Shown piece by piece: positions 52,710 to 62,675 of a DNA stretch of 64,000 nucleotides. The position numbers and the translations under genes were made by a program. The notes beneath the pieces are model-generated. The model was not told the origin of the DNA and ran no database searches. It saw nothing but the letters and a program-made list of their open reading frames with translations. The stretch is from the NCBI RefSeq assembly GCF_031951985.1, contig NZ_JAVLVU010000001.1, forward strand, positions 930,001-994,000. The letters run 5' to 3'. Source of the DNA: Mucilaginibacter terrae (GTDB lineage Bacteria; Bacteroidota; Bacteroidia; Sphingobacteriales; Sphingobacteriaceae). Position 1 is the first letter of the stretch; every line of letters begins with the position of its first letter.

Positions 52710-53564
52710 ATGAAATTAATTGCTGACGGCGGCTCAACTAAAACAAACTGGTGTTTGGTAAATGACGAAGGTAAAAAGGTGTACTTTAATACCGAAGGTT
52801 ATAACCCCTATTTTGTAAGTACCGAATATATCGTTAAATCGTTAAACGACAACCTTCCGGCCGACCTGGAAAAAGATAAACTTACTGAAGTAAATTATTA
52901 TGGAGCAGGTTGCTCTACCGATGAGAAGCGTGATATTGTAAAGCAGGCCATGAGCCAGGTGTTTCCTAACGCAATTGTAAATATAGGTCATGATTTATTA
53001 GCTGCTGCACGTGCGTTGTTAGGCCGTACCGAGGGCTTTGCTGCCATCTTGGGTACAGGAACCAACACCTGTATATATGATGGTAAGGACGTGGTACATA
53101 ACATTGATTCGGGCGCATATATATTAGGTGATGAAGGCAGCGGCTGTTATATAGGTAAAAAACTATTAGTTGACTACCTGCGCGGTTATATGCCCGAAGC
53201 TGTACGTAAAAACTTCTGGGAAACTTACCACTTAACCCCAGATGATGTGAACGACCGTGTTTACTCACAGCCTTTAGCCAACCGTTTTTGCGCCGGCTTC
53301 AGCAAGTTTGTTTACGACAATAATGTACATCTTGAATACTCACGCAACCTGGTTAAAACATCATTCGAAGACTTTTTCCGTAACCTGGTAACCCACTACC
53401 CTAACTATAAAAACTATACTTTTAACTGCATAGGTTCGGTTGGTTATAACTTTAGGAATGTACTCGAAGAAGTAGTGTTAGAACATGGGATGAAGATGGG
53501 CAACATCATCCGTTCGCCTATAGATAACCTGGTTAAGTTTCATCTCGAAAATCCAGCCTCTTAA
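52710..53564 (+). CDS. BadF/BadG-type ATPase, N-acetylglucosamine kinase-like
   Basis: A 284-residue ASKHA-fold protein. Phosphate-1 loop IADGGSTKTNW (4-14), catalytic-type Asp D95 in NIGHDLLAAA, phosphate-2 ILGTGTNTCIYDG, and DEGSGCYIGKKLL for the adenosine site are all intact, so it should be an active sugar kinase. N-acetylglucosamine or a related amino sugar is a likely substrate. Monocistronic, followed by a bidirectional terminator. A degenerate paralogue lies at 54605-55453. Confidence 0.88.
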   Translation: MKLIADGGSTKTNWCLVNDEGKKVYFNTEGYNPYFVSTEYIVKSLNDNLPADLEKDKLTEVNYYGAGCSTDEKRDIVKQAMSQVFPNAIVNIGHDLLAAARALLGRTEGFAAILGTGTNTCIYDGKDVVHNIDSGAYILGDEGSGCYIGKKLLVDYLRGYMPEAVRKNFWETYHLTPDDVNDRVYSQPLANRFCAGFSKFVYDNNVHLEYSRNLVKTSFEDFFRNLVTHYPNYKNYTFNCIGSVGYNFRNVLEEVVLEHGMKMGNIIRSPIDNLVKFHLENPAS

Positions 53565-53580
53565 AAAAGTTAGAAAGAGA

Positions 53581-53633
53581 AATCTATAAATAATAAAAGC
53601 GCCTCAAATGGGCGCTTTTATTATTTATAGATT
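53581..53633. terminator. Bidirectional terminator between convergent genes
   Basis: A perfect 23-bp stem (53581-53603 with 53611-53633) around a seven-base loop; the core is AAAAGCGCC/GGCGCTTTT. AT-rich tails on both sides allow it to end transcription of the BadF-type gene and the NUDIX regulator gene. Confidence 0.9.
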
Positions 53634-53648
53634 ATACTATTTCGCAGG

Positions 53649-54344
53649 TTATTGCATATCTACACCTAACTCATTCTGGAATATTTTGCTGTACTTGCGT
53701 CTGTCAAACTTATATAGCTTGGCTGCACGAAAAGATACATTCTTTTGCTTTTCGTCTAATTCTTTGAGGAAACCATAGCTGAGCATCTTTTTTCTGAAAT
53801 TTCGTTTATCCAGCTTTTTATTCAGTATGGCTTCATAAAGCTGCTGAAGCTGTGTTAGGGTAAACTTCTCGGGCAGCAACTCATATGCAATTGGTTGATA
53901 ACTTAACCTGCGGCGAAGTTTTGTAAAACCGGTTTTAAAAATTTCAGTATGGTCATAAGCCAATTTAGGCAAATCGTTTACACTGTGCCAAAGAGCCTTC
54001 TTAGCAAAATTACCTGGTTTTAGTTCTCGTTGCCCATCTATTCGTATTAAAGCATAATAGGCTACAGTTATAATACGGCCACGCGGGTGACGATTTACAG
54101 CGCCAAACGTGTGAAACTGCTCCATGTGTAAATCATGAAGACCGGTTAACTCGAATAAAATACGTTCGGCTGCTTCTTCAATGCCTTCATCGTTTTCTAC
54201 AAGGTTACCCGGCAGCGCCAGCCAATCTCTAAACGGCTCATCACTCCGTTCAATTAACAGTACTTTTAATTCGCCGGCCTCAAATCCAAATATTACACAG
54301 TCTATTGAGAAAGACGATTCAAACTTAACCAGATGTTTTTCCAA
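53649..54344 (-). CDS. NrtR-like NUDIX-fold transcription regulator
   Basis: A 231-residue protein with a NUDIX-like domain (about 10-145) and a winged-helix C-terminal part (KRNFRKKMLSYGFLKELDE with a basic recognition helix, then YKFDRRKYSKIF). The NUDIX box GNLVENDEGIEEAAERILF (46-64) has lost the second Glu of REUxEE (R-I-L-F-E-L), so hydrolase activity is unlikely; such proteins act as metabolite-sensing repressors or activators. The start appears to be TTG (54342-54344), as no ATG occurs in frame nearby. It lies between two BadF-type genes that carry matching palindromes. Confidence 0.88.
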   Translation of the reverse strand: MEKHLVKFESSFSIDCVIFGFEAGELKVLLIERSDEPFRDWLALPGNLVENDEGIEEAAERILFELTGLHDLHMEQFHTFGAVNRHPRGRIITVAYYALIRIDGQRELKPGNFAKKALWHSVNDLPKLAYDHTEIFKTGFTKLRRRLSYQPIAYELLPEKFTLTQLQQLYEAILNKKLDKRNFRKKMLSYGFLKELDEKQKNVSFRAAKLYKFDRRKYSKIFQNELGVDMQ

Positions 54345-54377
54345 GGGCTGATTTAATGTGTTGTGTTTAAATATAAT

Positions 54378-54406
54378 GGTAATTTTTATTCGAAATAAAT
54401 TTTACC
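54378..54406. promoter_or_regulatory. Imperfect palindrome near the NUDIX regulator start
   Basis: GGTAATTTTTATT (54378-54390) and AATAAATTTTACC (54394-54406) are inverted with 11 of 13 matches around CGA. It lies 34 bases upstream of the regulator's start, a fitting place for autoregulation. Confidence 0.35.
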
Positions 54407-54513
54407 CAGAATTATAACTGTAAATGCAAGTATACATTTTTATATATACTCTTACACAATTTTAACGAAAATTGAGTTAATAAAATGAGATTTAATTTCT
54501 CCAAAAAACATTG

Positions 54514-54528
54514 GTGTAAATTTTACAC
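54514..54528. promoter_or_regulatory. Candidate operator upstream of the second BadF-type gene
   Basis: GTGTAAA-T-TTTACAC is a perfect palindrome with one central base, 43 bases before the -7 box at 54571. It resembles the site at 52631-52645 and could be bound by the NrtR-like regulator encoded alongside. Confidence 0.45.
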
Positions 54529-54570
54529 AATAACCACCATTTTTATAGACTAATAAGCCGCTAAAGTTAT

Positions 54571-54578
54571 TATATTTG
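54571..54578 (+). promoter_or_regulatory. -7 box of the second BadF-type gene and gap
   Basis: TATATTTG, exact TAnnTTTG, 26 bases before the start at 54605. No TTG at the usual -33 spacing. Confidence 0.45.
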
Positions 54579-54604
54579 CCCGCCCACCAAAGCTATTCAA
54601 GTAC

Positions 54605-55453
54605 ATGGTTGCAGTTATTTATAGCGGTTCTAATTATGCAGACTGGCGTTTGGCCGATAAAGGCCGTACGGTGGCCTCTTTTAAAACCAGTAGCATAAAC
54701 CCGTTTTTTAATGACGAAAAGCACATTTTGCAACTACTTAATAAAAATATAAACTTAATACACCACGCCGAAGAAATTAAACGTATACATTTTTTTGGAG
54801 CCGGAGTATTAAACCAGCCTTTAAAAGATGCCGTTAGCAATAGCTTTACCTCGTTTTTTAAATTTGCACGCGTAACTATTGATCATGACATGCTGGGTGC
54901 AGCCATTGCATGTTGTAAAAACAAACCCGGTATTGTTTGTATATGCGGAAGCGGATCAAACGCAGCTTACTTTGATGGTAAAAAAATAAAAGCCAATAAT
55001 TTTGGTTTAGGCTATGTACTGGCCGATGAAGGCTCGGGGAACTGGCTGGGCAAACAACTTATTAAAGCTTACCTGAACGAGACACTGCCCGATAACCTGC
55101 GTAAAAAATTTGTAAAGCATTATGATGCCGACAGGCGTACACTCCTCGAAAAAGTATATCACCAAAGGCAACCCGCGTTGTACTTAAGCTCATTAGCCGA
55201 GTTTTTTATCGAAAACCAAAACGATGCTTACCTGCAAGGCATTTTAATTAAAGGATTTACGTTATTGATTAATACATACGTACTTCCATTAAAAGAACAA
55301 TATCCTGATGCCGAAATTTACTTTGCAGGCTCGGTAGCCGCAGGTTTTCAAACTTACCTTTTAAAAGCTGCCGATAATGCGGGTATTAATATTTCGCTCA
55401 TATTAAAAGAACCTATAAACAATTTATTAACCTACTATTCAAGTAAAAATTAA
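54605..55453 (+). CDS. BadF-type ATPase paralogue with degenerate phosphate-1 loop
   Basis: A 282-residue paralogue of the 52710 product; the two align without gaps over the first 150 residues. The phosphate-1 motif DGGSTKTNW is replaced by YSGSNYADW (D6 to Y, T10 to N, K11 to Y), while D95 in TIDHDMLGAA, ICGSGSNAAYFDG and LADEGSGNWLGKQL are kept. It may bind sugar or nucleotide but phosphorylate poorly, i.e. act as a sensor or pseudokinase. Six bases before gap, so the two form an operon. Confidence 0.85.
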   Translation: MVAVIYSGSNYADWRLADKGRTVASFKTSSINPFFNDEKHILQLLNKNINLIHHAEEIKRIHFFGAGVLNQPLKDAVSNSFTSFFKFARVTIDHDMLGAAIACCKNKPGIVCICGSGSNAAYFDGKKIKANNFGLGYVLADEGSGNWLGKQLIKAYLNETLPDNLRKKFVKHYDADRRTLLEKVYHQRQPALYLSSLAEFFIENQNDAYLQGILIKGFTLLINTYVLPLKEQYPDAEIYFAGSVAAGFQTYLLKAADNAGINISLILKEPINNLLTYYSSKN

Positions 55454-56455
<1,002 letters not shown>

Positions 56456-56473
56456 GCTTTTCCCTTGATAAAT

Positions 56474-56507
56474 AAAAGGCTGCATCTTTAGTTGGATGCA
56501 GCCTTTT
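56474..56507 (+). terminator. Terminator after gap
   Basis: A 13-bp stem AAAAGGCTGCATC (56474-56486) / GATGCAGCCTTTT (56495-56507) with an eight-base loop, followed by further T. It begins 18 bases after the gap stop codon. Confidence 0.9.
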
Positions 56508-56542
56508 TTGTTGACTAATTTATTTAAGCCCGGAGTAATAAG

Positions 56543-58981
56543 TTATGGTTTTTTAACCGTTAAAGCGCTTTCGCCATAGGTAACACCATTTGAGGTGATA
56601 CCTTGCACAATGATGCGGAACCGGCCTGTTATATCGCTGGTATAAAAAGTCATTTGGGTATCCTTACCTGATTGTATCTTGATTAAGTTACGCCAAAAAA
56701 TGGTTGATATATATTCCGGCTCCGATGGATGAGCTACCGAATAATCGGAACCATAATACTGCTTGGCCACATAAATTCCTCGTATAGAACTAATTGGTTC
56801 TTTATCAGGTAAACAGCCAGGGTAAATATAATCTTTCATACCATTAAAGCGGTACCTTTGTCCAACTATTGGCTGGGTATTATAAAGACTACCTGCATGA
56901 TTAGGACAGTTTAATATCTGAAAGCTGCACACATAATCGCCACAAGCATTTGCCCCCATCCCCAAAAAAACTCTGTTTTTGTTAGCTACCACTTTTACCT
57001 CGGCCAAACGTATAGCTTTTTCTAATCCTTTAATCTGAAAGTTTTCGGTATAAAGCGAAGACAATGCATGCTCATATGTAGGAATAACCAAGTTGCGTGC
57101 AACTACTGTATTTATCTGTTTGTATGGGTTAGTAATATTTGCCGCATACTCTTTACCTGTTATCAGCTTTATAAGCTTGTCTTGCGTGGTTATCATCTGT
57201 TCGTAGCTCAATGTAAACTTACCCGTGGCATCGGTTTCCATAATTTTAAGGGATGAATCGCGCGCTACAGCAAAACTAAAGGGTTTCTTTAATGGCTTGC
57301 CATTCTTGTCAATTATACCTGTAAATTCTACCGGTGTTAAAGGTGCCGGTTTATTGGCCGGGTTTAGGCTTAATAATTCGGGCCAGGTGTATTTACGCCA
57401 GCCCTTAATGAGCAACACACTTTCCAAAAATTGTTTATCGCCATTATTATCGGTAAGGTAATGCTCGCGCATAGGGATTGTATTTAACACGTTTTTGAGG
57501 TAGAAGTAACTTTCTATATCGTTAGCTTTTTTAAGTTCAATGCGATTATCCTGCACACAGGCTACAGATACCGCTCCCTGAGCTTCAGGCCTATCATCGC
57601 TCATTCGTATTTTAAGCGTTGCCTTTTCGCGGGTGTTGTAAATACGCTTATCGGTACTAATAACAAATTTGTCGCGTTTGTTGTGCCGGGCAAAAAACAG
57701 GCGCTCGGCAAAAGGCCGGCCCAAGCTATCGGTTAAAGTAATTTCGGCCACACCTTTAGGCAATCCCGTAACATCAACCTTTATACGGCGCGGTGCAAAA
57801 GCTTCTACATCCAGCGGAATACAGAAAAATTCCTGATTATAATTATGAACGTGCAAATAAGTGGTGCCGCTGTACGAACTCCTAAGCTGCATGTGCAGCG
57901 TATCATTAACTACTGCCTTAAAAATACTGAGCGATAAACCATTGGGCAAGGCAGCGGGCAAATCATATTCGGGATTTTTTTGGTTAATGCCCAGTAGTTT
58001 TACCTTGTATTGGTTACCGGGTAATGCCGTAAGCGCAAATATGCCCATGCCGTAACTATCGGTAGTTATGGTATCAATTACTTTATTGTTTTGATATAAT
58101 AGTCCTTTAGCGCGCATAGGTGTACCACTTTCGTTGGTTACCTCCCACCCTACCCTAACTGGTATATCATTGACCATGTTTCCTCCCTCGGGATAAAATT
58201 TTACGCGGGCACGTTCGTTATTCTGTGGCAGGGCAAGGTATAAATACTGGCTGTTCTTTTTGTTTTTCACTTGAACCTTTACCACACTCTTACCCGCCGG
58301 AACCGGTATTATGTATTGTCCGGCTCTATCTGTTTTTACCTTGGCCGCAATTATGGCTGTATCGGTACCTGCCAAAGTGTAATTTACATCGGCACCGGCA
58401 ACCGGCAGGTAATCGTCGCCATTTACAGTTAACATAACGCTGCTGTTTTTACCCTGGCTGTAACTGGTAGTATCGGTTAATGATAGAATAACTTTAAACC
58501 CGGTGGTAGCAGTAGTTTTTATAGTAACAGGTTGGGTAAACATAGCCTGCGGGCGGTTGCCCGTTACACGGTTGGTGTACAACATAAAGGTATAATTGCC
58601 CGGCGCTATTGAATCGGGCAGGAACATATTGCCAAAACCAAAACCACTGGTCATTACAAATTTATCTTCGAGCACAATCGAATGATCAATATCATTAACC
58701 AAGCTTACCAGCAGCGTGTGGTGCTGGTTTAAATTAACGGCATTAAGCAGGTAAGCAGTAAACCATACGTTCTCATTATTAGTGTATACCGTTTTGTCGA
58801 AATGGGCAAATAACACAGTTGATGGATTTGCCTTCTGGTACCGTTGAAACTTAAGCTTGATGGTATCTTCGAGCGGTACCTTAATTTGAGCACAAGCTTT
58901 ATTGGTAAAAAATAGAAACAGAAATACACACCCGGCAAGGTGAATAAAGGATAACGCGCCTTTTAACCCATACTTAAACAT
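56543..58981 (-). CDS. Large secreted MG2-like surface protein, function unknown
   Basis: An 812-residue exported protein: signal peptide (MFKYGLKGALSFIHLAGCVFLFLFFTNKACA) and a long beta-rich region. Residues about 40-150 (HFDKTVYTNNENVWFTAYLLNA) recall macroglobulin-like MG2 domains; further repeated modules (YSQGKNSSVMLTVNGDDYLPVAGADV; ISTDKRIYNTREKATLKI) follow in the alpha-2-macroglobulin-like style. The later LAEVKVVANKNRVFLG resembles a TonB-plug-like region without a barrel. Four cysteines lie close together at CGDYVCSFQILNC plus a further Cys. Common in Bacteroidetes, unknown role. Transcribed alone. Confidence 0.7.
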   Translation of the reverse strand: MFKYGLKGALSFIHLAGCVFLFLFFTNKACAQIKVPLEDTIKLKFQRYQKANPSTVLFAHFDKTVYTNNENVWFTAYLLNAVNLNQHHTLLVSLVNDIDHSIVLEDKFVMTSGFGFGNMFLPDSIAPGNYTFMLYTNRVTGNRPQAMFTQPVTIKTTATTGFKVILSLTDTTSYSQGKNSSVMLTVNGDDYLPVAGADVNYTLAGTDTAIIAAKVKTDRAGQYIIPVPAGKSVVKVQVKNKKNSQYLYLALPQNNERARVKFYPEGGNMVNDIPVRVGWEVTNESGTPMRAKGLLYQNNKVIDTITTDSYGMGIFALTALPGNQYKVKLLGINQKNPEYDLPAALPNGLSLSIFKAVVNDTLHMQLRSSYSGTTYLHVHNYNQEFFCIPLDVEAFAPRRIKVDVTGLPKGVAEITLTDSLGRPFAERLFFARHNKRDKFVISTDKRIYNTREKATLKIRMSDDRPEAQGAVSVACVQDNRIELKKANDIESYFYLKNVLNTIPMREHYLTDNNGDKQFLESVLLIKGWRKYTWPELLSLNPANKPAPLTPVEFTGIIDKNGKPLKKPFSFAVARDSSLKIMETDATGKFTLSYEQMITTQDKLIKLITGKEYAANITNPYKQINTVVARNLVIPTYEHALSSLYTENFQIKGLEKAIRLAEVKVVANKNRVFLGMGANACGDYVCSFQILNCPNHAGSLYNTQPIVGQRYRFNGMKDYIYPGCLPDKEPISSIRGIYVAKQYYGSDYSVAHPSEPEYISTIFWRNLIKIQSGKDTQMTFYTSDITGRFRIIVQGITSNGVTYGESALTVKKP

Positions 58982-59032
58982 AGGTAACTGCTTAACGGTT
59001 ATAATTGGTTGGTGGGCGGCAATTTAACAAAA

Positions 59033-59056
59033 AAAGGAACCCTTTTGGGTTCCTTT
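59033..59056 (-). terminator. Terminator after recQ
   Basis: Stem AAAGGAACCC/GGGTTCCTTT (59033-59042 with 59047-59056); on the minus strand it is followed by seven T. It lies 24 bases beyond the recQ stop codon. Confidence 0.85.
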
Positions 59057-59079
59057 AAAGTTTTTATGTAAAACAAAGC

Positions 59080-61275
59080 TTAGTTACCCAGCTCCGACAT
59101 GAATTTTATACGCATGAGCTGTATTTCTTCGCGGGTGTAATCATTTACACCCAAATCAACCAAGGCATCATCTATTGAGTCAATTTCGGCACTACGGAAA
59201 TAATCGTACACCTCTTCTTGTTTGTCTTCGTCAATAACTTCGTCAATATAATAATTGAGGTTTAGCTTGGTACCCGAGTTTACTATTGATTCAACCTCAC
59301 GCAATATTTCTTCGTAGGTTAAGCCTTTTGATGCTGCAATATCTTCCAGATCTAAATGGCGATCAATGTTTTGAATAATGTAAACTTTTAAGGCCGATTT
59401 ATTAGCAGCGCTTTTAATCACCATATCAACCGGGCGGTCAATATCATTATCCTCTACATATTTTTTAATCAACTCCACAAATGGAGCACCAAACTTGGCA
59501 GCCTTACCAGCCCCCACACCCGAAATTTGCTTCAACTCCTCAGTTGATACCGGGTAATGCGTACACATTTCCTCTAATGATGGGTCTTGGAAAATAACGA
59601 ACGGCGGCAGGCTTTTTTGCTTGGCAATGTTCTTACGCAAATCTTTAAGCATTTGCAGCAATTGGGTGTCTAACGCACCTCCACCGGTTTTTGGACCGTC
59701 TTCCAAATCATCATCATCAGTAACCCCCATTGGCTTGTTCAGCACAAAACGAATACTGTATGGATTGTCGATAAAATCATGCCCCTTTTCGGTAAGTTTT
59801 AACAAACCGTAGTTATCAATATCTTTCGACAGGAAATTATCTAATAAAGCCTGGCGAAGCAGTGAACACCAAAGGTTTTCTCCATCCTCTTTACCTGAGC
59901 CAAACACATCAAGCACATGGTGCTCATAATGATGTACATGCGGATCATCCTTACCCATCAATACTGCGGTAATATGATGATCGTCAAACTTATCGCCCAG
60001 TTGTTTAATTAAGCTTAGTGCACGGTGCAGTTGAGATTCGGCATCAAAAAACTGCCGATCGCCGGCGCAATTATCACACATGCAATTACAATTACCTGCA
60101 TCGTAATCTTCGCCAAAGTAATGCAATATCTGCTTACGGCGGCACACGGCCGATTCGGCATAGTCAATTACCTCTTTAAGTATTTGTGTACCAATTTCGC
60201 GTTCCGAAACGGGCTTGTCCTTCATGAATTTCTGCAGCTTATCTACATCTTTTTCAGAGTAGAAGGCTACACATATACCCTCACCGCCATCACGTCCGGC
60301 TCTACCGGTTTCCTGGTAATATCCCTCCATGCTTTTAGGTACATCATGGTGTATTACGTAGCGTACATCAGGTTTATCAATACCCATACCAAAGGCAATC
60401 GTAGCCACAATCACATCGGCATCTTCCATCAGGAATTTGTCTTGCGTATCGGCACGTACCTTAGCATCTAAACCAGCATGATATGGTAAGGCTTTAACCC
60501 CATTAAGCTTTAAAGCCTCTGCAACCTCTTCAACCTTTTTACGGCTCAGGCAGTATACAATGCCCGATTTTCCCTGGTGCTGCTTAATAAACTTGATGAT
60601 TTCTTTTAGCACATTGCGTTTAGCCCTTACCTCGTAAAACAAATTCGAACGATTGAACGATGATTTGTACACCGTAGCATTGTTCATTTGCAGGTTTTTT
60701 TGAATATCGTGCTGTACCTTGGGGGTAGCTGTTGCTGTTAATGCAATGATTGGAATATTCTCGCCTAAATTGGTAATAACCTGGCGTATTTTACGGTATT
60801 CGGGGCGAAAATCATGCCCCCATTCTGAAATACAGTGCGCCTCATCAACCGCTACAAATGATAATTGATTCAGACGTAAAAAGTCTATATTATCCTGTTT
60901 AGTTAATGATTCGGGGGCTACATACAATAATTTTGTTTTGCCGGCCAGTACATCTTCCTTAACCTTAATTGTTTCGGCTTTGGTTAACGATGAATTTAAA
61001 AAGTGGGCAACGCTATCTGAATTACAAAATGCTCTCAGTTGATCAACCTGATTTTTCATCAGGGCTATAAGGGGAGAAATAACAATTGCTGTACCTTCCG
61101 TCATTAAAGCCGGAAGTTGATAACACATGGATTTACCGCCGCCGGTTGGCATAATAACAAAAGTGTCATTACCTGCCATGATGTTGGTTATGATCGCCTC
61201 TTGCTCACCTTTAAAATTATCGAATCCGAAAAAATTTTGCAGGTTATCAAAAAGAGACTTCTTTGTTTCGATCAT
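59080..61275 (-). CDS. recQ: ATP-dependent DNA helicase RecQ
   Basis: A 731-residue 3'-5' helicase of recombination and repair. Walker A MPTGGGKSMCYQLPAL (about 39-54), the DEAH box VDEAHCISEWGHDFRPEY, and motif VI YYQETGRAGRDG are present; the RecQ zinc Cys set is CRRKQILHYFGEDYDAGNCNCMCDNC; a winged-helix (RQC) and an HRDC domain (LRKNIAKQKSLPPFVIFQDPSLEEM) follow, and a further 100 residues resemble the C-terminal HTH region of RecQ relatives. Longer than the E. coli enzyme. Confidence 0.96.
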   Translation of the reverse strand: MIETKKSLFDNLQNFFGFDNFKGEQEAIITNIMAGNDTFVIMPTGGGKSMCYQLPALMTEGTAIVISPLIALMKNQVDQLRAFCNSDSVAHFLNSSLTKAETIKVKEDVLAGKTKLLYVAPESLTKQDNIDFLRLNQLSFVAVDEAHCISEWGHDFRPEYRKIRQVITNLGENIPIIALTATATPKVQHDIQKNLQMNNATVYKSSFNRSNLFYEVRAKRNVLKEIIKFIKQHQGKSGIVYCLSRKKVEEVAEALKLNGVKALPYHAGLDAKVRADTQDKFLMEDADVIVATIAFGMGIDKPDVRYVIHHDVPKSMEGYYQETGRAGRDGGEGICVAFYSEKDVDKLQKFMKDKPVSEREIGTQILKEVIDYAESAVCRRKQILHYFGEDYDAGNCNCMCDNCAGDRQFFDAESQLHRALSLIKQLGDKFDDHHITAVLMGKDDPHVHHYEHHVLDVFGSGKEDGENLWCSLLRQALLDNFLSKDIDNYGLLKLTEKGHDFIDNPYSIRFVLNKPMGVTDDDDLEDGPKTGGGALDTQLLQMLKDLRKNIAKQKSLPPFVIFQDPSLEEMCTHYPVSTEELKQISGVGAGKAAKFGAPFVELIKKYVEDNDIDRPVDMVIKSAANKSALKVYIIQNIDRHLDLEDIAASKGLTYEEILREVESIVNSGTKLNLNYYIDEVIDEDKQEEVYDYFRSAEIDSIDDALVDLGVNDYTREEIQLMRIKFMSELGN

Positions 61276-61511
61276 TTTATGTTAGAGAAAAAAGATGAAG
61301 TATCGCTTAATTATATAATACAAGTAATACAAAATAACAAAAAATTGCACAAGGTCAACTGAACTTTAATAAAATATTAAACTTCTATGATGTTTACGTG
61401 TTAATACGTTCGATAATTAATAACTAAATATAACTGTTTTTTATTATTAAACCCGAATATTTTTTACAAATTTGACCGCAGTGTCACAACTTAATCACAT
61501 TCTGCATCACC

Positions 61512-62597
61512 ATGAATAAAAACTACTATGCCATTATTATGGCCGGTGGTATCGGCAGCCGTTTTTGGCCTATAAGCCGTACCTCACACCCTAAACAATT
61601 CATAGACATACTTGGTACCGGAAAGACTTTAATTCAGAATACCTACGAGCGTTTTTTAAAGATTTGTCCTAAAGAGAATATATATGTGGTAACTAATGAG
61701 ATTTATACCGATTTGGTTAAAACTCAGTTACCCGACATGACCGACTCACAAATACTTACCGAGCCGGTTATGCGCAACACGGCTCCTTGTGTGGCTTACG
61801 GTTGCTATAAAATTGAAAGCCTTAACCCGGATGCAGTGATTGTGGTTGCTCCATCAGATCACCTGATATTGAACGAAGCCGGCTTTATCAGCAGCATTGA
61901 GAACTCATTAAAAACTGCCGAAGAGCACAAATGCCTCGTAACATTAGGCATAATGCCATCGCGCCCTGATACAGGTTACGGTTACATCCAATACAACGAA
62001 GAAGTTATTGATGAGAAATTCCATAAAGTAAAAACCTTTACCGAGAAACCAACCTTGGAGATCGCTAAAACCTTCATCCAAAGCGGCGACTTTTTATGGA
62101 ATGCAGGCATCTTTATCTGGTCGGCTAAAGCTATTGTGAGCGCGTTTGACAAGTACCTGCCAGATATGCATGAGATTTTTGCAGATGCACGCACTGTATA
62201 CAACAGCGAAAATGAAAAGCCGCACGTGCATAACGCTTACCAGCGTTGTACCAACATTTCTATTGATTATGGTATTATGGAAAAGGCCGACAATGTATAC
62301 GTATTACCATCAGAGTTTGGCTGGAGCGATTTAGGCACATGGGCATCGGTTTATCAACTGGTTGAAAAAGACTACGTAGGTAATGCCGTAATACCTGCAG
62401 AAAAGGTGATCATGTACGATTCATCAAACTGTATGGTAAACGTGCCTGATGATAAACTGGTAATATTAAAAGGCTTGCATGACTACATCGTAGTAGAATC
62501 GAACAACACCCTGCTAATTTGCCCTAAGGAAGACGAGCAAAACGTAAAACAGGTAGTTGCAGATGTGAAGCAGAAGTTTGGAACGAAATATATTTAA
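61512..62597 (+). CDS. manC: Mannose-1-phosphate guanylyltransferase
   Basis: Makes GDP-mannose from mannose 1-phosphate and GTP for surface polysaccharides. The nucleotide loop MAGGIGSRFWPISRTSHPKQF (residues 11-31) and KTFTEKP, FLWNAGIFIWSA and GWSDLGTWASVYQ are diagnostic. At 361 residues it lacks the C-terminal isomerase domain of bifunctional forms. Possibly serves the EPS locus upstream, though it is 9 kb away. Followed by a terminator. Confidence 0.93.
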   Translation: MNKNYYAIIMAGGIGSRFWPISRTSHPKQFIDILGTGKTLIQNTYERFLKICPKENIYVVTNEIYTDLVKTQLPDMTDSQILTEPVMRNTAPCVAYGCYKIESLNPDAVIVVAPSDHLILNEAGFISSIENSLKTAEEHKCLVTLGIMPSRPDTGYGYIQYNEEVIDEKFHKVKTFTEKPTLEIAKTFIQSGDFLWNAGIFIWSAKAIVSAFDKYLPDMHEIFADARTVYNSENEKPHVHNAYQRCTNISIDYGIMEKADNVYVLPSEFGWSDLGTWASVYQLVEKDYVGNAVIPAEKVIMYDSSNCMVNVPDDKLVILKGLHDYIVVESNNTLLICPKEDEQNVKQVVADVKQKFGTKYI

Positions 62598-62618
62598 TGT
62601 GCAGATGTGCAAATTTGA

Positions 62619-62650
62619 AAATGTGCAGATGATAAAATGTCTGCACATTT
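62619..62650 (+). terminator. Terminator after manC
   Basis: An 11-bp stem AAATGTGCAGA (62619-62629) / TCTGCACATTT (62640-62650), followed by TTTT. The word GTGCAGATG occurs three times just here, a small local repeat. Confidence 0.75.
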
Positions 62651-62675
62651 TTTATGCAATTAATTTGCACATGGG

